A stretch of DNA of 64,000 bases from Shewanella corallii (GCF_023349125.1 NZ_JAKIKT010000012.1:1-64000); one strand, 5' to 3'. Counted from the stretch's first letter, positions 26,795 to 36,329 are shown. Program-made: numbers and translations. The notes: generated by a model not told the origin, from the letters alone.

Positions 26795-28494
26795 CACTTA
26801 TCCTCCATCTTATCGAGCATTTCATTATTGGCGGCGCCGGGGGGAACCAGGGGCCAGACGTTAAAGCCATCATCAATGGCGACGTGCAACATAAAAGGAC
26901 CCGGGGTCGACAGCATCTCATCCAGAGCCTCGTTCACCTCTTCAGCTTTGGATATGCTGCGACCAGGGATATTGAAGGCGGATGCCATCAACAGGAAGTC
27001 CGGGTTATCAGACAGGTCTGTCTCAGACAGGCGGCCGTCGAAAAACAGCTGCTGCCACTGCTTTACCATGCCCAGCTTCTGATTATTGAGCAGCAGGATC
27101 TTCACCGGCAGTCCCATACGTTTGATGGTGGCCAGCTCCTGTACATTCATCATGAAAGATCCATCGCCGGACACAGCCACAACCGTGGCATTGGGGCGTG
27201 CAAACTGAGCGCCAATAGCCGCTGGCAAGCCAAACCCCATGGTGCCGAGTCCGGCACTTGAGAGGTGATCTTCAGGACGGCGAAACTGCATATGCTGGGC
27301 CACCCACATCTGATGCTGGCCAACGTCACAGGCAACCACACTGTCCTTGGGCAGCTTTTCAGACAGACTTTTCAGCATGGCCGGGGCATAAACCAGCTCG
27401 CCGGGATGGTCGTAGTCCCAACGGTGCTCAGCTTTCAATGCGCTTATCTGGTCCCGCCAAGGCTGGATATCCAGATCGCCAGACAAAGCTGGCAGTACTT
27501 CACAGAGATCGGCAGCAATCGCCACATCCGGCTGACGCAGCTTGCCCAGCTCAGCAGCATCAACATCCAGATGGATAACTTTGGCATTGGGAGCGAAAGT
27601 AGCCAGCTTGCCGGTCACCCTGTCATCGAAGCGGGCACCTACAACCAACAGGAGATCGCACTCCTGCACCGCCAGGTTGGCGGCTTTTAGCCCATGCATC
27701 CCCAACATGCCCAGATACAGGTCATCATCGCCGGGTACCGTGCCCAGGCCTTTAAGGGTGCATACTGACGGCATTTTGGTTTGATTCAGAAACCGGCGCA
27801 GTGGCTCAACCGCACTTGCCATACCAACGCCTCCCCCGATATAGGCCATAGGGCATTTGGCCTCCGCCAGCAGGGCTCTGGCTTTATCGAGATCGGTTTG
27901 CGCCGCAGCAGGCAAAGCCGTGACAGGCTGCAAAGGACGACGATACTCCATGGCGGCAACCTGAATGTCCTTGGGAATATCCACCAGCACCGGGCCAGGG
28001 CGGCCTTCTGCAGCCAGTTCAAAGGCCTGATACAGGGTGGGGATAAGCTCATCAACCGAGGTGACCATAAAGCTGTGTTTGGTGCAGGAGAGTGACAGGC
28101 CCAGTACATCGATTTCCTGAAAAGCGTCGGTACCGATAAGGGAGGATGGAACCTGGCCAGTAATGGCTACCACCGGGACAGAATCCAGCAGGGCATCGGC
28201 CAGGGCAGTGATCAGGTTGGTGGCACCGGGACCGGATGTGGCCAGGCAAACGCCGGTTTTACCACTGGCTCTGGCGTAACCTACGGCTGCGAATGCCGCC
28301 CCCTGCTCATGACGAGTGAGTACATGCTCCACCTCACCGTCATACAGAGCGTCGTAGATGGGCATGATGGCACCGCCTGGATAACCAAATACCCTGTCTA
28401 CCCCGTGAGCGGCCAACACCTTAACCACAGCATCGGCGCCCCGGGTCTGTTTCGTCTGGCTGTCCTGCTCTTGTTCCTGCTTTGTCTCTGTCAT
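26794..28494 (-). CDS. ilvG: Acetolactate synthase II catalytic subunit
   Basis: Thiamine diphosphate enzyme of 566 residues. The N-terminal domain has the catalytic glutamate in LTRHEQGAAFAAVGYARASGK, and the C-terminal domain has the ThDP motif GDGSFMMNVQELATIKRMGLPVKILLLNN. It joins two pyruvates, or pyruvate and 2-oxobutanoate, in valine and isoleucine synthesis. Unlike the broken ilvG of E. coli K-12 it is full length. The first about 20 residues are a polar, glutamine-rich extension not usual in the family. It follows the leader and attenuator. Confidence 0.96.
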   Translation of the reverse strand: MTETKQEQEQDSQTKQTRGADAVVKVLAAHGVDRVFGYPGGAIMPIYDALYDGEVEHVLTRHEQGAAFAAVGYARASGKTGVCLATSGPGATNLITALADALLDSVPVVAITGQVPSSLIGTDAFQEIDVLGLSLSCTKHSFMVTSVDELIPTLYQAFELAAEGRPGPVLVDIPKDIQVAAMEYRRPLQPVTALPAAAQTDLDKARALLAEAKCPMAYIGGGVGMASAVEPLRRFLNQTKMPSVCTLKGLGTVPGDDDLYLGMLGMHGLKAANLAVQECDLLLVVGARFDDRVTGKLATFAPNAKVIHLDVDAAELGKLRQPDVAIAADLCEVLPALSGDLDIQPWRDQISALKAEHRWDYDHPGELVYAPAMLKSLSEKLPKDSVVACDVGQHQMWVAQHMQFRRPEDHLSSAGLGTMGFGLPAAIGAQFARPNATVVAVSGDGSFMMNVQELATIKRMGLPVKILLLNNQKLGMVKQWQQLFFDGRLSETDLSDNPDFLLMASAFNIPGRSISKAEEVNEALDEMLSTPGPFMLHVAIDDGFNVWPLVPPGAANNEMLDKMEDK

Positions 28495-28512
28495 TTTTCC
28501 ATTGCCCTGATA

Positions 28513-28548
28513 ACAAAAAACCCCCCGGTCCTTTCGGAGCGGGGGGTT
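28513..28548 (-). terminator. ilvGMDA attenuator terminator
   Basis: On the minus strand AACCCCCC and GGGGGGTT arms with an inner paired TCC/GGA around GAAA are followed directly by a T-run. It lies between the leader peptide and ilvG (18 bases before the start), the expected place for the ilv attenuator. Confidence 0.88.
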
Positions 28549-28572
28549 GACGTTTTATTCGCCTTTCGGCTG

Positions 28573-28680
28573 TCAACTGGCCATAAGCCGCCCCCGCTGT
28601 GACTTAATAATCACCACGGTAATAATCACTAGGACCAGCGAAGCTGCTGTTGTGATTGGGGCCGGCAAAAGGTTAAACAT
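28573..28680 (-). CDS. ilvL: ilvGMDA operon leader peptide
   Basis: 35-codon frame starting MFNLLPAPITTAASLVLVI and rich in Ile, Val, Leu and Thr (a run of LVLVIITVVII in the middle). This fits control by charged tRNA-Ile, -Val, -Leu and -Thr, as in E. coli IlvL (32 residues). It ends 25 bases before the GC-rich attenuator. Ribosome stalling in the run would favour an antiterminator and expression of ilvGMDA. The ribosome site (AAGGAA) is about 12 bases from the ATG, a little long. The frame is open further upstream, but that part lacks leader character. Confidence 0.8.
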   Translation of the reverse strand: MFNLLPAPITTAASLVLVIITVVIIKSQRGRLMAS

Positions 28681-28862
28681 GCGTTGACAGATTCCTTGAA
28701 TTCTTTGGTTCAGTGTCGATAGCCGCTCACCATGAGGGTTATCGAGTGAATACCTTTTAAGCAATAGCATACTGCTGCTGAAAAACACAACCACTAATCG
28801 CTGTCTTTTCTCTCAAGTCAAAAAAGATTCAACATTGCCGCCTTAAGCCGTGAGGCTGGGAA

Positions 28863-28888
28863 CCTGTTTCTGCGGCTAAGGAAACAGG
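28863..28888 (-). other. Hairpin downstream of ilvC
   Basis: CCTGTTTC and GAAACAGG, 8-bp arms with a 10-base loop, 27 bases after the ilvC stop. There is no strong T-run, so it may be a weak terminator or a 3'-end stabilising stem. Confidence 0.45.
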
Positions 28889-28914
28889 CCCCCATATTCA
28901 CTATTCTGTGGCGA

Positions 28915-30396
28915 TTATTCCGCGGCAGAAATACGCTTCATGTCAGTCATATAACCGCGCAGCTCTTCACCGATAAATTCAACGGCTGTGTTACGGATGG
29001 CCTGATTCACCTCAATCAGACGCACATTGTCCACCTGGTTGGAGTCAGACTTAAGGCCGCCTCCCAGGTACTCTGATGGCATATTGTTCACAAACTCCCG
29101 CAGCAGTGGTACGGCCGCATGGTTGAACAGGTAACAGCCATACTCTGCGGTGTCTGAAATCACCACGTTCATCTCGTACAAACGCTTACGGGCAATGGTG
29201 TTGGCGATCAGCGGTGTTTCGTGCAGCGACTCATAGTAGGCTGACTCTTCGATGATGCCGGCTTCCACCATGGTATCGAACGCCAGCTCAACGCCAGCTT
29301 TGATCATGGCGACCAGGAAGATACCTTTGTCGAAGTACTCCTGCTCATCGATGTGGCCGTCATATTTGGGCGCACATTCAAAACCAGTCTCATTGGTCTC
29401 GGCTCTCCAGCGCAGCAGATTGGCATCGTCATTAGCCCAATCAGCCATCATGGTGCGGGAGAACTCGCCGCTGATGATGTCATCCATATGCTTTTCAAAC
29501 AGAGGCTGCAGCTGGGTTTTCAGTTCTTCTGCCAGTTCAAAGGCAGCAATCTTGGCCGGGTTCGACAGCCTGTCCATCATATGGCTGATACCACCGTGCT
29601 TCAGGGCTTCGGTCACTGTCTCCCAACCCTGTTGGATCAGCTTGGCGGCATAGCCGGGCTCAACCCCCTCGGCCACCATCTTGTCGTACCCCAGGATGGC
29701 ACCTGTTTGCAGCATGCCGCACAGAATGGTCTGCTCACCCATCAAATCTGATTTCACTTCGGCGATAAAGGAGGAGTGCAATACACCGGCGCGGTCACCA
29801 CCAGTGGCACTGGCATAAGCCTTGGCGATCTCAAAGCCATCGCCATTGGGATCGTTTTCAGGGTGCACTGCAATCAGCGTAGGCACGCCGAAACCGCGCT
29901 TATACTCTTCACGCACTTCGGTACCCGGACACTTGGGTGCCACCATCACTACCGTGATATCCGGACGTACCTGCATACCCTCTTCCACTATGTTGAAACC
30001 GTGGGAGTAAGACAGGGTCGCGCCCTGCTTCATCAGTGGCATAACGGCATTCACCACATTAGTGTGTTGCTTGTCAGGCGTCAGGTTCAGGACCAGATCG
30101 GCCTGGGGGATCAGCTCTTCAAAGCTGCCCACTTTAAACCCATTTTCAGTGGCACGCTGCCAGGATGCCCGTTTCTCGGCAATCGCCTCGGCACGCAGAG
30201 CATAGGAGATATTCAGGCCGGAATCGCGCATGTTCAAGCCCTGATTCAGGCCCTGGGCACCACAGCCAAGAATGACGATATTCCAGTCCTTGATATAGTC
30301 ACAGCCTTTGCTGAACTCGTCTTTATCCATAAAACGACACTGACCCAATTGGGACAGTTGCTGACGTAAACTCAAAGTGTTGAAATAATTAGCCAT
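28915..30396 (-). CDS. ilvC: Ketol-acid reductoisomerase (NADP+)
   Basis: Long (class II) KARI of 493 residues from the MANYFNTL start, similar to E. coli IlvC (491). The Rossmann loop GCGAQGLNQGLNMRDSGL with following arginine/serine residues fits NADPH use. The duplicated knotted C-terminal domain is present, and the acidic metal ligands lie in KSDLMGEQTIL. It converts acetolactate or acetohydroxybutyrate to the dihydroxy acids. AGTAGG lies 8 bases before the ATG at 30396; a GTG three codons earlier is unlikely. It is divergent from ilvY, which should activate it. Confidence 0.97.
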   Translation of the reverse strand: MANYFNTLSLRQQLSQLGQCRFMDKDEFSKGCDYIKDWNIVILGCGAQGLNQGLNMRDSGLNISYALRAEAIAEKRASWQRATENGFKVGSFEELIPQADLVLNLTPDKQHTNVVNAVMPLMKQGATLSYSHGFNIVEEGMQVRPDITVVMVAPKCPGTEVREEYKRGFGVPTLIAVHPENDPNGDGFEIAKAYASATGGDRAGVLHSSFIAEVKSDLMGEQTILCGMLQTGAILGYDKMVAEGVEPGYAAKLIQQGWETVTEALKHGGISHMMDRLSNPAKIAAFELAEELKTQLQPLFEKHMDDIISGEFSRTMMADWANDDANLLRWRAETNETGFECAPKYDGHIDEQEYFDKGIFLVAMIKAGVELAFDTMVEAGIIEESAYYESLHETPLIANTIARKRLYEMNVVISDTAEYGCYLFNHAAVPLLREFVNNMPSEYLGGGLKSDSNQVDNVRLIEVNQAIRNTAVEFIGEELRGYMTDMKRISAAE

Positions 30397-30493
30397 CCTG
30401 CGCACCTACTGCTGTTGATATCACTTAAATCCCATCTCATCCGGCATTGAGAAATAACCTCAGCCCTGATGAAGTTTTATCCACTATAGCCCA

Positions 30494-30549
30494 TGGCAAA
30501 TATTGCTTGAACTGATATATTCACAAAATGTTATTGCGCTTTACGCAAT
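30494..30549. promoter_or_regulatory. Candidate IlvY operators in ilvC-ilvY gap
   Basis: Two dyads sit between the divergent genes: GCAAATATTGC (30496-30506) and ATTGCG-N5-CGCAAT (30533-30549). Paired TTGC/GCAA inverted repeats are the kind of site bound by IlvY, which represses itself and activates ilvC when inducer is bound. Confidence 0.6.
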
Positions 30550-30581
30550 ACAAACTCAGCCAAAGGGATTCAAATAACAGT

Positions 30582-31454
30582 ATGGATATCAGGTCACTGC
30601 AGCTTTACCTGCACCTGTGCGACAGCCTTAACTTCAGCCGCACTGCTGAGCAGATGCATATGAGCCCGTCGACCCTGAGCAGGGCATTGCAACGTTTGGA
30701 GCAGCAGGTGGGGTCGAGCCTGATGGAGCGGGACAACAGATCTGTGGCGTTAACCAGAGCGGGCAGAGAGTTTCAACAATTCGCCAGGGAGACAGTGGAG
30801 CAATGGCAGGAGCTGAAAGGCAGGCTGGATCCCCAGGCTCAACTGAAGGGTAAGTTGAATCTCTACTGTTCGGTGACCGCTGCCTACAGCCATCTGCCCA
30901 ACTTGCTGGATAAGTTTCGGCAAGAACAACCACAGGTTGAGATTAACCTGATCACAGGTGATGCGGCCAACGCCGTCACTGAAGTGCAACAGGGGCGGGC
31001 CGATATCGCCATCGCAGCCAGACCGGATAACCTACCAAACAGTCTGTTTTTCAGCGCCATAGATACAGTGCCCCTGCATCTGAGTGTGCCAGTGGTGCCC
31101 TGCCATGCCAGAGCCCTGCTGCAGCAAAAACCAATCCCCTGGGAACAGTTACCCTTTATTGTGCCGGACCATGGCCCGGCACGCCGTCGCTGTGACGCCT
31201 GGTTTCGGCAGATGGGCATAAGACCCACCATCTATGCTCAGGCCTCTGGTCATGAAGCGATAACCTCCATGGTTGCCCTGGGGTGTGGTATCAGTATTCT
31301 GCCCTCAGCGGTACTGGATAACAGCCCGGTGCGGGACAGAATTGAGCTGCTGGACTCACCTGTGCCCATAGAGCCTTTTGTACTTGGCTGTTGCTGTAAA
31401 AAACAACGCACCGATGATGGCATCATCAGTGCGTTTTTCAACATCATTGCCTAA
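30582..31454 (+). CDS. ilvY: LysR-type regulator of ilvC
   Basis: 290-residue LysR regulator starting MDIRSLQLYLHL, with an N-terminal helix-turn-helix (SRTAEQMHMSPSTLSRALQRLEQ) and an inducer-binding domain. Segments such as CSVTAAYSHLP and GHEAITSMVALGCGISILP match E. coli IlvY closely. I chose the ATG at 30582 because the E. coli protein begins at the same place; an upstream start would add 18 atypical residues and overlap the operator. It is divergent from ilvC. Confidence 0.95.
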   Translation: MDIRSLQLYLHLCDSLNFSRTAEQMHMSPSTLSRALQRLEQQVGSSLMERDNRSVALTRAGREFQQFARETVEQWQELKGRLDPQAQLKGKLNLYCSVTAAYSHLPNLLDKFRQEQPQVEINLITGDAANAVTEVQQGRADIAIAARPDNLPNSLFFSAIDTVPLHLSVPVVPCHARALLQQKPIPWEQLPFIVPDHGPARRRCDAWFRQMGIRPTIYAQASGHEAITSMVALGCGISILPSAVLDNSPVRDRIELLDSPVPIEPFVLGCCCKKQRTDDGIISAFFNIIA

Positions 31455-31475
31455 TGGGATTAAGCCAGCAAAAAG

Positions 31476-32813
31476 CTACTGCTTCTTGTCGTCCACAGGA
31501 GGCAACACGGGCAATGGGTTGTCGGCAGCATCGATGCGGGTCACCAACAACTGGTCGACCCGGAAGGCGTCGATATCCACCACCTCAAACTTAAAACCGG
31601 CGTAGACCACAAAGTCGGTGCGCTTGGGGATCTTCCTCAGCATATACGTCACGAAACCGGCCACGGTTTCATAGTTCTCACTGTAGGGAAACTCTTCAAT
31701 TTCAAAGGCACGCATCACGTCTGTGATTGGCGTGACGCCGTCCACCAGCCAGGAGTTGGTATCACGGGCAACGATCTGCTCCTCTACGTCGTGCAGTGCC
31801 CAGGTACCCATCACGGCACTTTGAAGGTCGTTACTGGTGACAATACCTACCACCAGAGCGTATTCGTTCATTACCACGCCGAAATCGGCTCTGTGGTTTT
31901 TAAAGAACTCCATCGCCTCAGCCAGGTTCAGGGTATCCGGAATAATCAAACTGGTATGCAGCACCTTGGCATCATTCAGGTCCAGACTCTTACCGTTAAT
32001 CAGACGCAGCAGCAGCTCTTTGGCATCGACAAAGCCCTTAATATTGTCCAGCTGGCCATCACACACCAGGAACTTAGAGTGGGGATCTTCGGTGATCTTG
32101 CGTTTGATATCCTCTTCCGAATCTGAGCTGAGGAAGTAGACGATACTTTCACGGGAGGTCATGGCTGCCGTCACAGGAATGGTCTGCATCTCAAACACAT
32201 TCTCAATCATCTGCTGCTCATCTTTATCCAGCACACCGGCTTCGGCACCGGCATCCATCACAGCATACATATCATCTATAGTGACTTCGTCATTACGCAC
32301 CGTTGGCAGGCTCAGCAGTTTCATAATGCCGTCAGCCAGCATATTGAACAGCCACACAAATGGCTTGAGCAGGGTAATGCACACCAGCATAGGGCCGACC
32401 AGCACCACGGCCACTTTTTCAGGGATCGCCATGGCGATGCGCTTTGGCATCAGATCGGCGATCAAAATAAACATACTGGTGACCATCACGAAGGAGAGCA
32501 GAAAGCTCACCTGATCCAGATAAGCCGCAGGCAATACTCCGTCCAGCGCCGCACGGAAATAGGGGGTAAAAGAGGACTCACCCACAATACCGCCCATAAT
32601 GGCCACGGCATTCAGACCAATTTGCACCACAGTGAAAAAGCTGCCCGGATGCTCCTGCAGCTGTAATACCTTTCCGGCGCGCAGATCTCCCTCCTCCAAC
32701 GACTGACGCAGTCGCATCTTGCGTGCCGCCGCGAGGGAGATCTCTGACATAGAGAAAAAGCAACTGACACCGATAAGACAAAATATAACCAATAAGTTTT
32801 CAAATAAGCCCAT
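31476..32813 (-). CDS. paeA: Polyamine export protein PaeA (YtfL), CNNM/CBS family
   Basis: 445 residues, like E. coli YtfL/PaeA (447). A DUF21/CNNM membrane domain (about 1-190, with SCFFSMSEISLAAARK and FADLMPKR-like IADLMPKRIAM) is followed by a CBS pair (about 205-335) and a CorC/HlyC transporter-associated domain (about 355-435, KRTDFVVYAGFKFEVVDID). The E. coli protein exports cadaverine and putrescine. Similarity runs over the whole length, which favours PaeA over CorC or YfjD relatives. It is divergent from the cyclase gene. Confidence 0.88.
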   Translation of the reverse strand: MGLFENLLVIFCLIGVSCFFSMSEISLAAARKMRLRQSLEEGDLRAGKVLQLQEHPGSFFTVVQIGLNAVAIMGGIVGESSFTPYFRAALDGVLPAAYLDQVSFLLSFVMVTSMFILIADLMPKRIAMAIPEKVAVVLVGPMLVCITLLKPFVWLFNMLADGIMKLLSLPTVRNDEVTIDDMYAVMDAGAEAGVLDKDEQQMIENVFEMQTIPVTAAMTSRESIVYFLSSDSEEDIKRKITEDPHSKFLVCDGQLDNIKGFVDAKELLLRLINGKSLDLNDAKVLHTSLIIPDTLNLAEAMEFFKNHRADFGVVMNEYALVVGIVTSNDLQSAVMGTWALHDVEEQIVARDTNSWLVDGVTPITDVMRAFEIEEFPYSENYETVAGFVTYMLRKIPKRTDFVVYAGFKFEVVDIDAFRVDQLLVTRIDAADNPLPVLPPVDDKKQ

Positions 32814-33203
32814 AAAGCACCTTGAAACGCGCCTTTAATGCAAAGGCACGGAAATTTAGGGAGAAGGCCTGCAACCCAGACTCCGGCCTGATAATGGCGC
32901 CAGTGAAGTCATGGTAAAAATGAGGTCAGGTTGACTGAAAGCGAAAGCCAACATATTGAGGGATATAACTTATTTTCCCAAGAATGGGGCTTAAGCATTT
33001 CTCCCTGAAGTTAGACAGCAAATTTGCTGTGCTCAGTATATACCCAAGGCCCCCAAATTGGCGAGGGGCCACCTCACACAGATAACAAAGACCGAAGCCG
33101 CAACTGGACACACCTCAATACTATCTCCATCAAAATCACTGGAGGCCGTCTCGCCGTACTCAGGCTTGACTATACTTAGGGTCAAATCAATTGGCGTGTA
33201 ACT
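32814..33203. other. Divergent intergenic region paeA/cyclase
   Basis: 390 bases holding both promoters. The outstanding element is the perfect 16-bp palindrome ACAGCAAATTTGCTGT at 33015-33030. Nothing else can be called with confidence. Confidence 0.5.
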
Positions 33204-34034
33204 ATGGAAATACTGGCAATTACCATTGTATGCATAGGTCTGAGCGGGCTGCTGAGCGCATTGTCCCCGGCATTTCAGATCATCCATATGTCAGATTACC
33301 AGCACAATGGTTGGATGGTTCTGCTCAGCATGATCATGCTGTTCGTGCTGGGATATGTTGGGTTTGTCTGGGTATTGGCCAGTAAACAGGTAAACAGCGT
33401 CGACATGGTGGTGTCTGCCATATTTTGTGGTGGGGGTGGCTTCGTATACATAATCACCCGAATGAGTCGACAAACCATAGGTGACCTCAAACGTATCGCC
33501 GAACAAAAGCACTTCCTTGCCTATCATGACTCGCTGACCGGGCTGCCTAATCGACTGTACTTTTACGAACAGCTGGACCAGCTTATCGCCAATACTGACG
33601 CCAACTTTTGTTGCATGTTGGTGGATGTGGACAACTTTAAACCTATCAATGACACCTATGGCCATGATCATGGCGACATGGTGCTGCAAACTATCGCCAA
33701 GCGTATGCAAAATACCATTCCCGAAGGTGCGGTACCGGCACGTATTGGCGGTGATGAACTGGCAATTCTGTTGCCGGAATCAGATGTTGGACACGCAGTG
33801 GAAGTAGCGCAACAGATACAGTCCAAGCTGGCACAGCCCTTTAATTGTGGTCGCTTTCAGGAGCCGATAGAAGCCAGTATAGGCATCGCGGCTTTTCCTC
33901 AGGATGGGCATGATAGAGAGACTCTGCTGGTCAGCGCTGATATCGCTATGTATCAGGCCAAACGCAGCACCCGCAGTTTTCAGGTATTTAATTCAGATAT
34001 GGAACTCCCCAAAGCCGTCAACTATCACGAATAA
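33204..34034 (+). CDS. Membrane-anchored GGDEF protein with GGDEL signature
   Basis: 276 residues with three N-terminal hydrophobic segments (about 3-25, 38-60, 70-90) and a cytoplasmic GGDEF domain (about 105-265). The signature is GGDEL at 182-186 rather than GGDEF, and there is no RxxD inhibitory site five residues before it. Other features (LTGLPNRLYF, VDVDNFKPINDTYGH, DIAMYQAKR) are normal. Diguanylate cyclase activity without product inhibition is possible, but the Leu change makes it uncertain. It lies 29 bases before comM. Confidence 0.88.
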   Translation: MEILAITIVCIGLSGLLSALSPAFQIIHMSDYQHNGWMVLLSMIMLFVLGYVGFVWVLASKQVNSVDMVVSAIFCGGGGFVYIITRMSRQTIGDLKRIAEQKHFLAYHDSLTGLPNRLYFYEQLDQLIANTDANFCCMLVDVDNFKPINDTYGHDHGDMVLQTIAKRMQNTIPEGAVPARIGGDELAILLPESDVGHAVEVAQQIQSKLAQPFNCGRFQEPIEASIGIAAFPQDGHDRETLLVSADIAMYQAKRSTRSFQVFNSDMELPKAVNYHE

Positions 34035-34063
34035 GCGGCATCATCAGCAAAAGGATTTGAGAT

Positions 34064-35590
34064 ATGGCCATGGCCTGCGTTATTACCCGGGCGTTGTGCG
34101 GTGTGGATGCACCAGAGGTAACAGTGGAAGTACACCTCAGCAACGGCTTACCAGCCTTCAGTCTCGTAGGACTTCCCGAAACATCGGTCAAAGAGTCCCG
34201 GGAACGGGTTCGCAGTGCCATCATCAATTCCGGCTTTGAGTTTCCCATGCGCCGGATAACTGTGAATCTGGCACCGGCCGAGTTACCCAAACAAGGGGGC
34301 CGATATGACCTGCCTATTGCGATAGGGATCTTGGCCGCATCAGGTCAAATTCCTCTGCAGTCGCTTAAAGACACAGAGTTTGCCGGAGAGCTGGCGCTGT
34401 CCGGAGAAGTGCGGGAATGCCCCGGAATGCTACCCATGGTGATTCAGTCTCAGGCTGCCAATCGCACGCTTATTCTGCCAGTTGGTAATCGGGCCGAAGC
34501 TGAGTTGGTGGGCTATCCCAAAGTCAGGTTTGCCACTCATCTGCAGCAACTATCCGCTGCGCTGCATGGCCAACAGGAGTTTGCCGGTATCAGCCAGGAT
34601 ACCCAATGGATATCTACAACTCCTGCTACAGCCATCAACTGTCTGAGTGATGTGATAGGCCAGTACCAGGCTAAACAGGCGCTGGAAATTGCAGCGGCCG
34701 GCAATCATAACCTGCTTTTTCTGGGCCCTCCGGGAACCGGTAAAACCATGCTGGCCAGCCGGATTATGGGACTGCTTCCTCAACTGGATTATGAGGAGGC
34801 TCTTGATGTTGCAGCGATTCATTCAGTAGCGGGAATGAACACAGATCCCGGTCTGTTCTATCAAAGGCCCTTTCGGGCTCCTCACCACACTTCATCTTCC
34901 ATATCGCTGGTGGGCGGAGGCGCTATTCCCAAGCCGGGCGAGATCTCCCTGGCCCACAGAGGAGTGCTGTTTCTGGATGAACTGACAGAGTTCCCCAGAA
35001 AAGTGCTGGATTGCTTGCGGGTGCCGATGGAAACCGGTGAAGTCGTGATCTCCAGAGCTGCGGCCAAGCTGACCTTTGCCAGTAACTTTCAACTGATTGC
35101 CGCCATGAACCCCAGCCCCTGTGGCGATGCAGGCCCCCAAAGCCGGGCAACGCCTGAGCAGATAAGCCGTTACCTCTCCCGTTTGTCAGGGCCTTTCCTG
35201 GACAGATTTGATCTCAGTATCGATGTACCGCGTCTGCCAGCGGGCACATTGAGTGAAGCCAGAGAGAGCGGCGAAACCAGTGAGCAGGTTCGTGCCAGAG
35301 TATTGGCCGCCAGAGACACACAACTCGCCAGAGCCGGCGTGCTCAATTCAGCACTCAGTGGTAAGCAGCTGGAACAAACAACCGGATTGAGCCAACAGGA
35401 TTTAAGGTTTCTGGAGCAGAGTGTGGAGAAACTGGGCCTGTCAGTGCGCAGTTTTCACCGACTGCAACGGGTGGCCCGCACCATAGCCGATCTGGATGGC
35501 GATGACAGAGTAGAGCGCAGGCACCTGGCAAGAGCTCTGGGATTCCGGGCCATGGACAGATTGCTCACCAGTCTGGCCCAAACTCGCTGA
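34064..35590 (+). CDS. comM: YifB/ComM family AAA+ ATPase (Mg-chelatase-like)
   Basis: 508 residues, the usual family length (about 506). An N-terminal LonC-like domain (about 1-165) precedes an AAA+ core with Walker A GPPGTGKTM, Walker B LFLDEL and the C-terminal Mg-chelatase-like lid (SVRSFHRLQRVARTIADL). The region HHTSSSISLVGGG is typical of the family. In naturally transformable bacteria ComM is a branch-migration helicase that widens recombination joints during DNA uptake. ATG after AGGATTTGAGAT. Confidence 0.94.
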   Translation: MAMACVITRALCGVDAPEVTVEVHLSNGLPAFSLVGLPETSVKESRERVRSAIINSGFEFPMRRITVNLAPAELPKQGGRYDLPIAIGILAASGQIPLQSLKDTEFAGELALSGEVRECPGMLPMVIQSQAANRTLILPVGNRAEAELVGYPKVRFATHLQQLSAALHGQQEFAGISQDTQWISTTPATAINCLSDVIGQYQAKQALEIAAAGNHNLLFLGPPGTGKTMLASRIMGLLPQLDYEEALDVAAIHSVAGMNTDPGLFYQRPFRAPHHTSSSISLVGGGAIPKPGEISLAHRGVLFLDELTEFPRKVLDCLRVPMETGEVVISRAAAKLTFASNFQLIAAMNPSPCGDAGPQSRATPEQISRYLSRLSGPFLDRFDLSIDVPRLPAGTLSEARESGETSEQVRARVLAARDTQLARAGVLNSALSGKQLEQTTGLSQQDLRFLEQSVEKLGLSVRSFHRLQRVARTIADLDGDDRVERRHLARALGFRAMDRLLTSLAQTR

Positions 35591-35650
35591 GTGTTAGCCC
35601 GGATGACCTTACTCCCGTTCCATGGCATGCTGAAAGCAGATAAATAGCAA

Positions 35651-36325
35651 ATGGAATTCGAACAGATGACAACCTGGACGGATATGCTGGCAGCAGAGAA
35701 AAGTCAGCTCTATTTTATGGATACGCTGAAATATGTGGCAGCCAGAAGAGCTGAGGGCATCACAGTCTACCCTCCCAAAGAGGAAGTATTCAGTGCCTTC
35801 ACCATCACACCTTTTGAGACAGTAAAAGTCGTGATTCTGGGGCAGGATCCTTACCACGGACCAGGACAGGCCCACGGTCTGTGTTTTTCAGTCAAGCCCG
35901 GTATTCAACCCCCACCTTCGCTGCAAAACATCTATCAGGAGCTGGCCAGTGATATCCCCGACTTTCAAATACCAAATCACGGTTACCTGCAATCATGGGC
36001 CGAGCAGGGCGTACTCCTGCTCAACACTGTGCTGACGGTCGAGGGTGGACAAGCGCACTCCCATAAGCATCTTGGCTGGGAGCAGTTTACCGACAGAGTC
36101 ATTCAGCAGATTAACGACCACAGACAAGGAGTCATTTTCATGCTCTGGGGGTCACATGCGCAGAAGAAGGGTCAGGTAATTAATTCACAAAAGCATATAG
36201 TACTCAAGGCACCTCACCCATCGCCTTTGTCTGCGCACAGAGGATTTTTCGGCTGCAGACATTTTTCCACAGCCAATCACATTCTGGCAGAAAGAGGAGA
36301 GTCGCAAATACTTTGGCAGCTATAG
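35651..36325 (+). CDS. ung: Uracil-DNA glycosylase, family 1
   Basis: 224 residues. The water-activating motif GQDPYHGPGQAHGL and the DNA-intercalation loop HPSPLSAHRGF are intact, so the enzyme should excise uracil from DNA. The next in-frame ATG (35666) gives an N-terminus (MTTWTDMLAAEK) that better matches E. coli Ung and has GGAA about 10 bases upstream, so the true start may be five codons later. A single gene after comM. Confidence 0.96.
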   Translation: MEFEQMTTWTDMLAAEKSQLYFMDTLKYVAARRAEGITVYPPKEEVFSAFTITPFETVKVVILGQDPYHGPGQAHGLCFSVKPGIQPPPSLQNIYQELASDIPDFQIPNHGYLQSWAEQGVLLLNTVLTVEGGQAHSHKHLGWEQFTDRVIQQINDHRQGVIFMLWGSHAQKKGQVINSQKHIVLKAPHPSPLSAHRGFFGCRHFSTANHILAERGESQILWQL

Positions 36326-36329
36326 TGCC

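Noticed and set aside
28573..28794. 73-codon version of the ilv leader frame
   Set aside because: Only the last 35 codons have leader character; the upstream part probably lies over the promoter.
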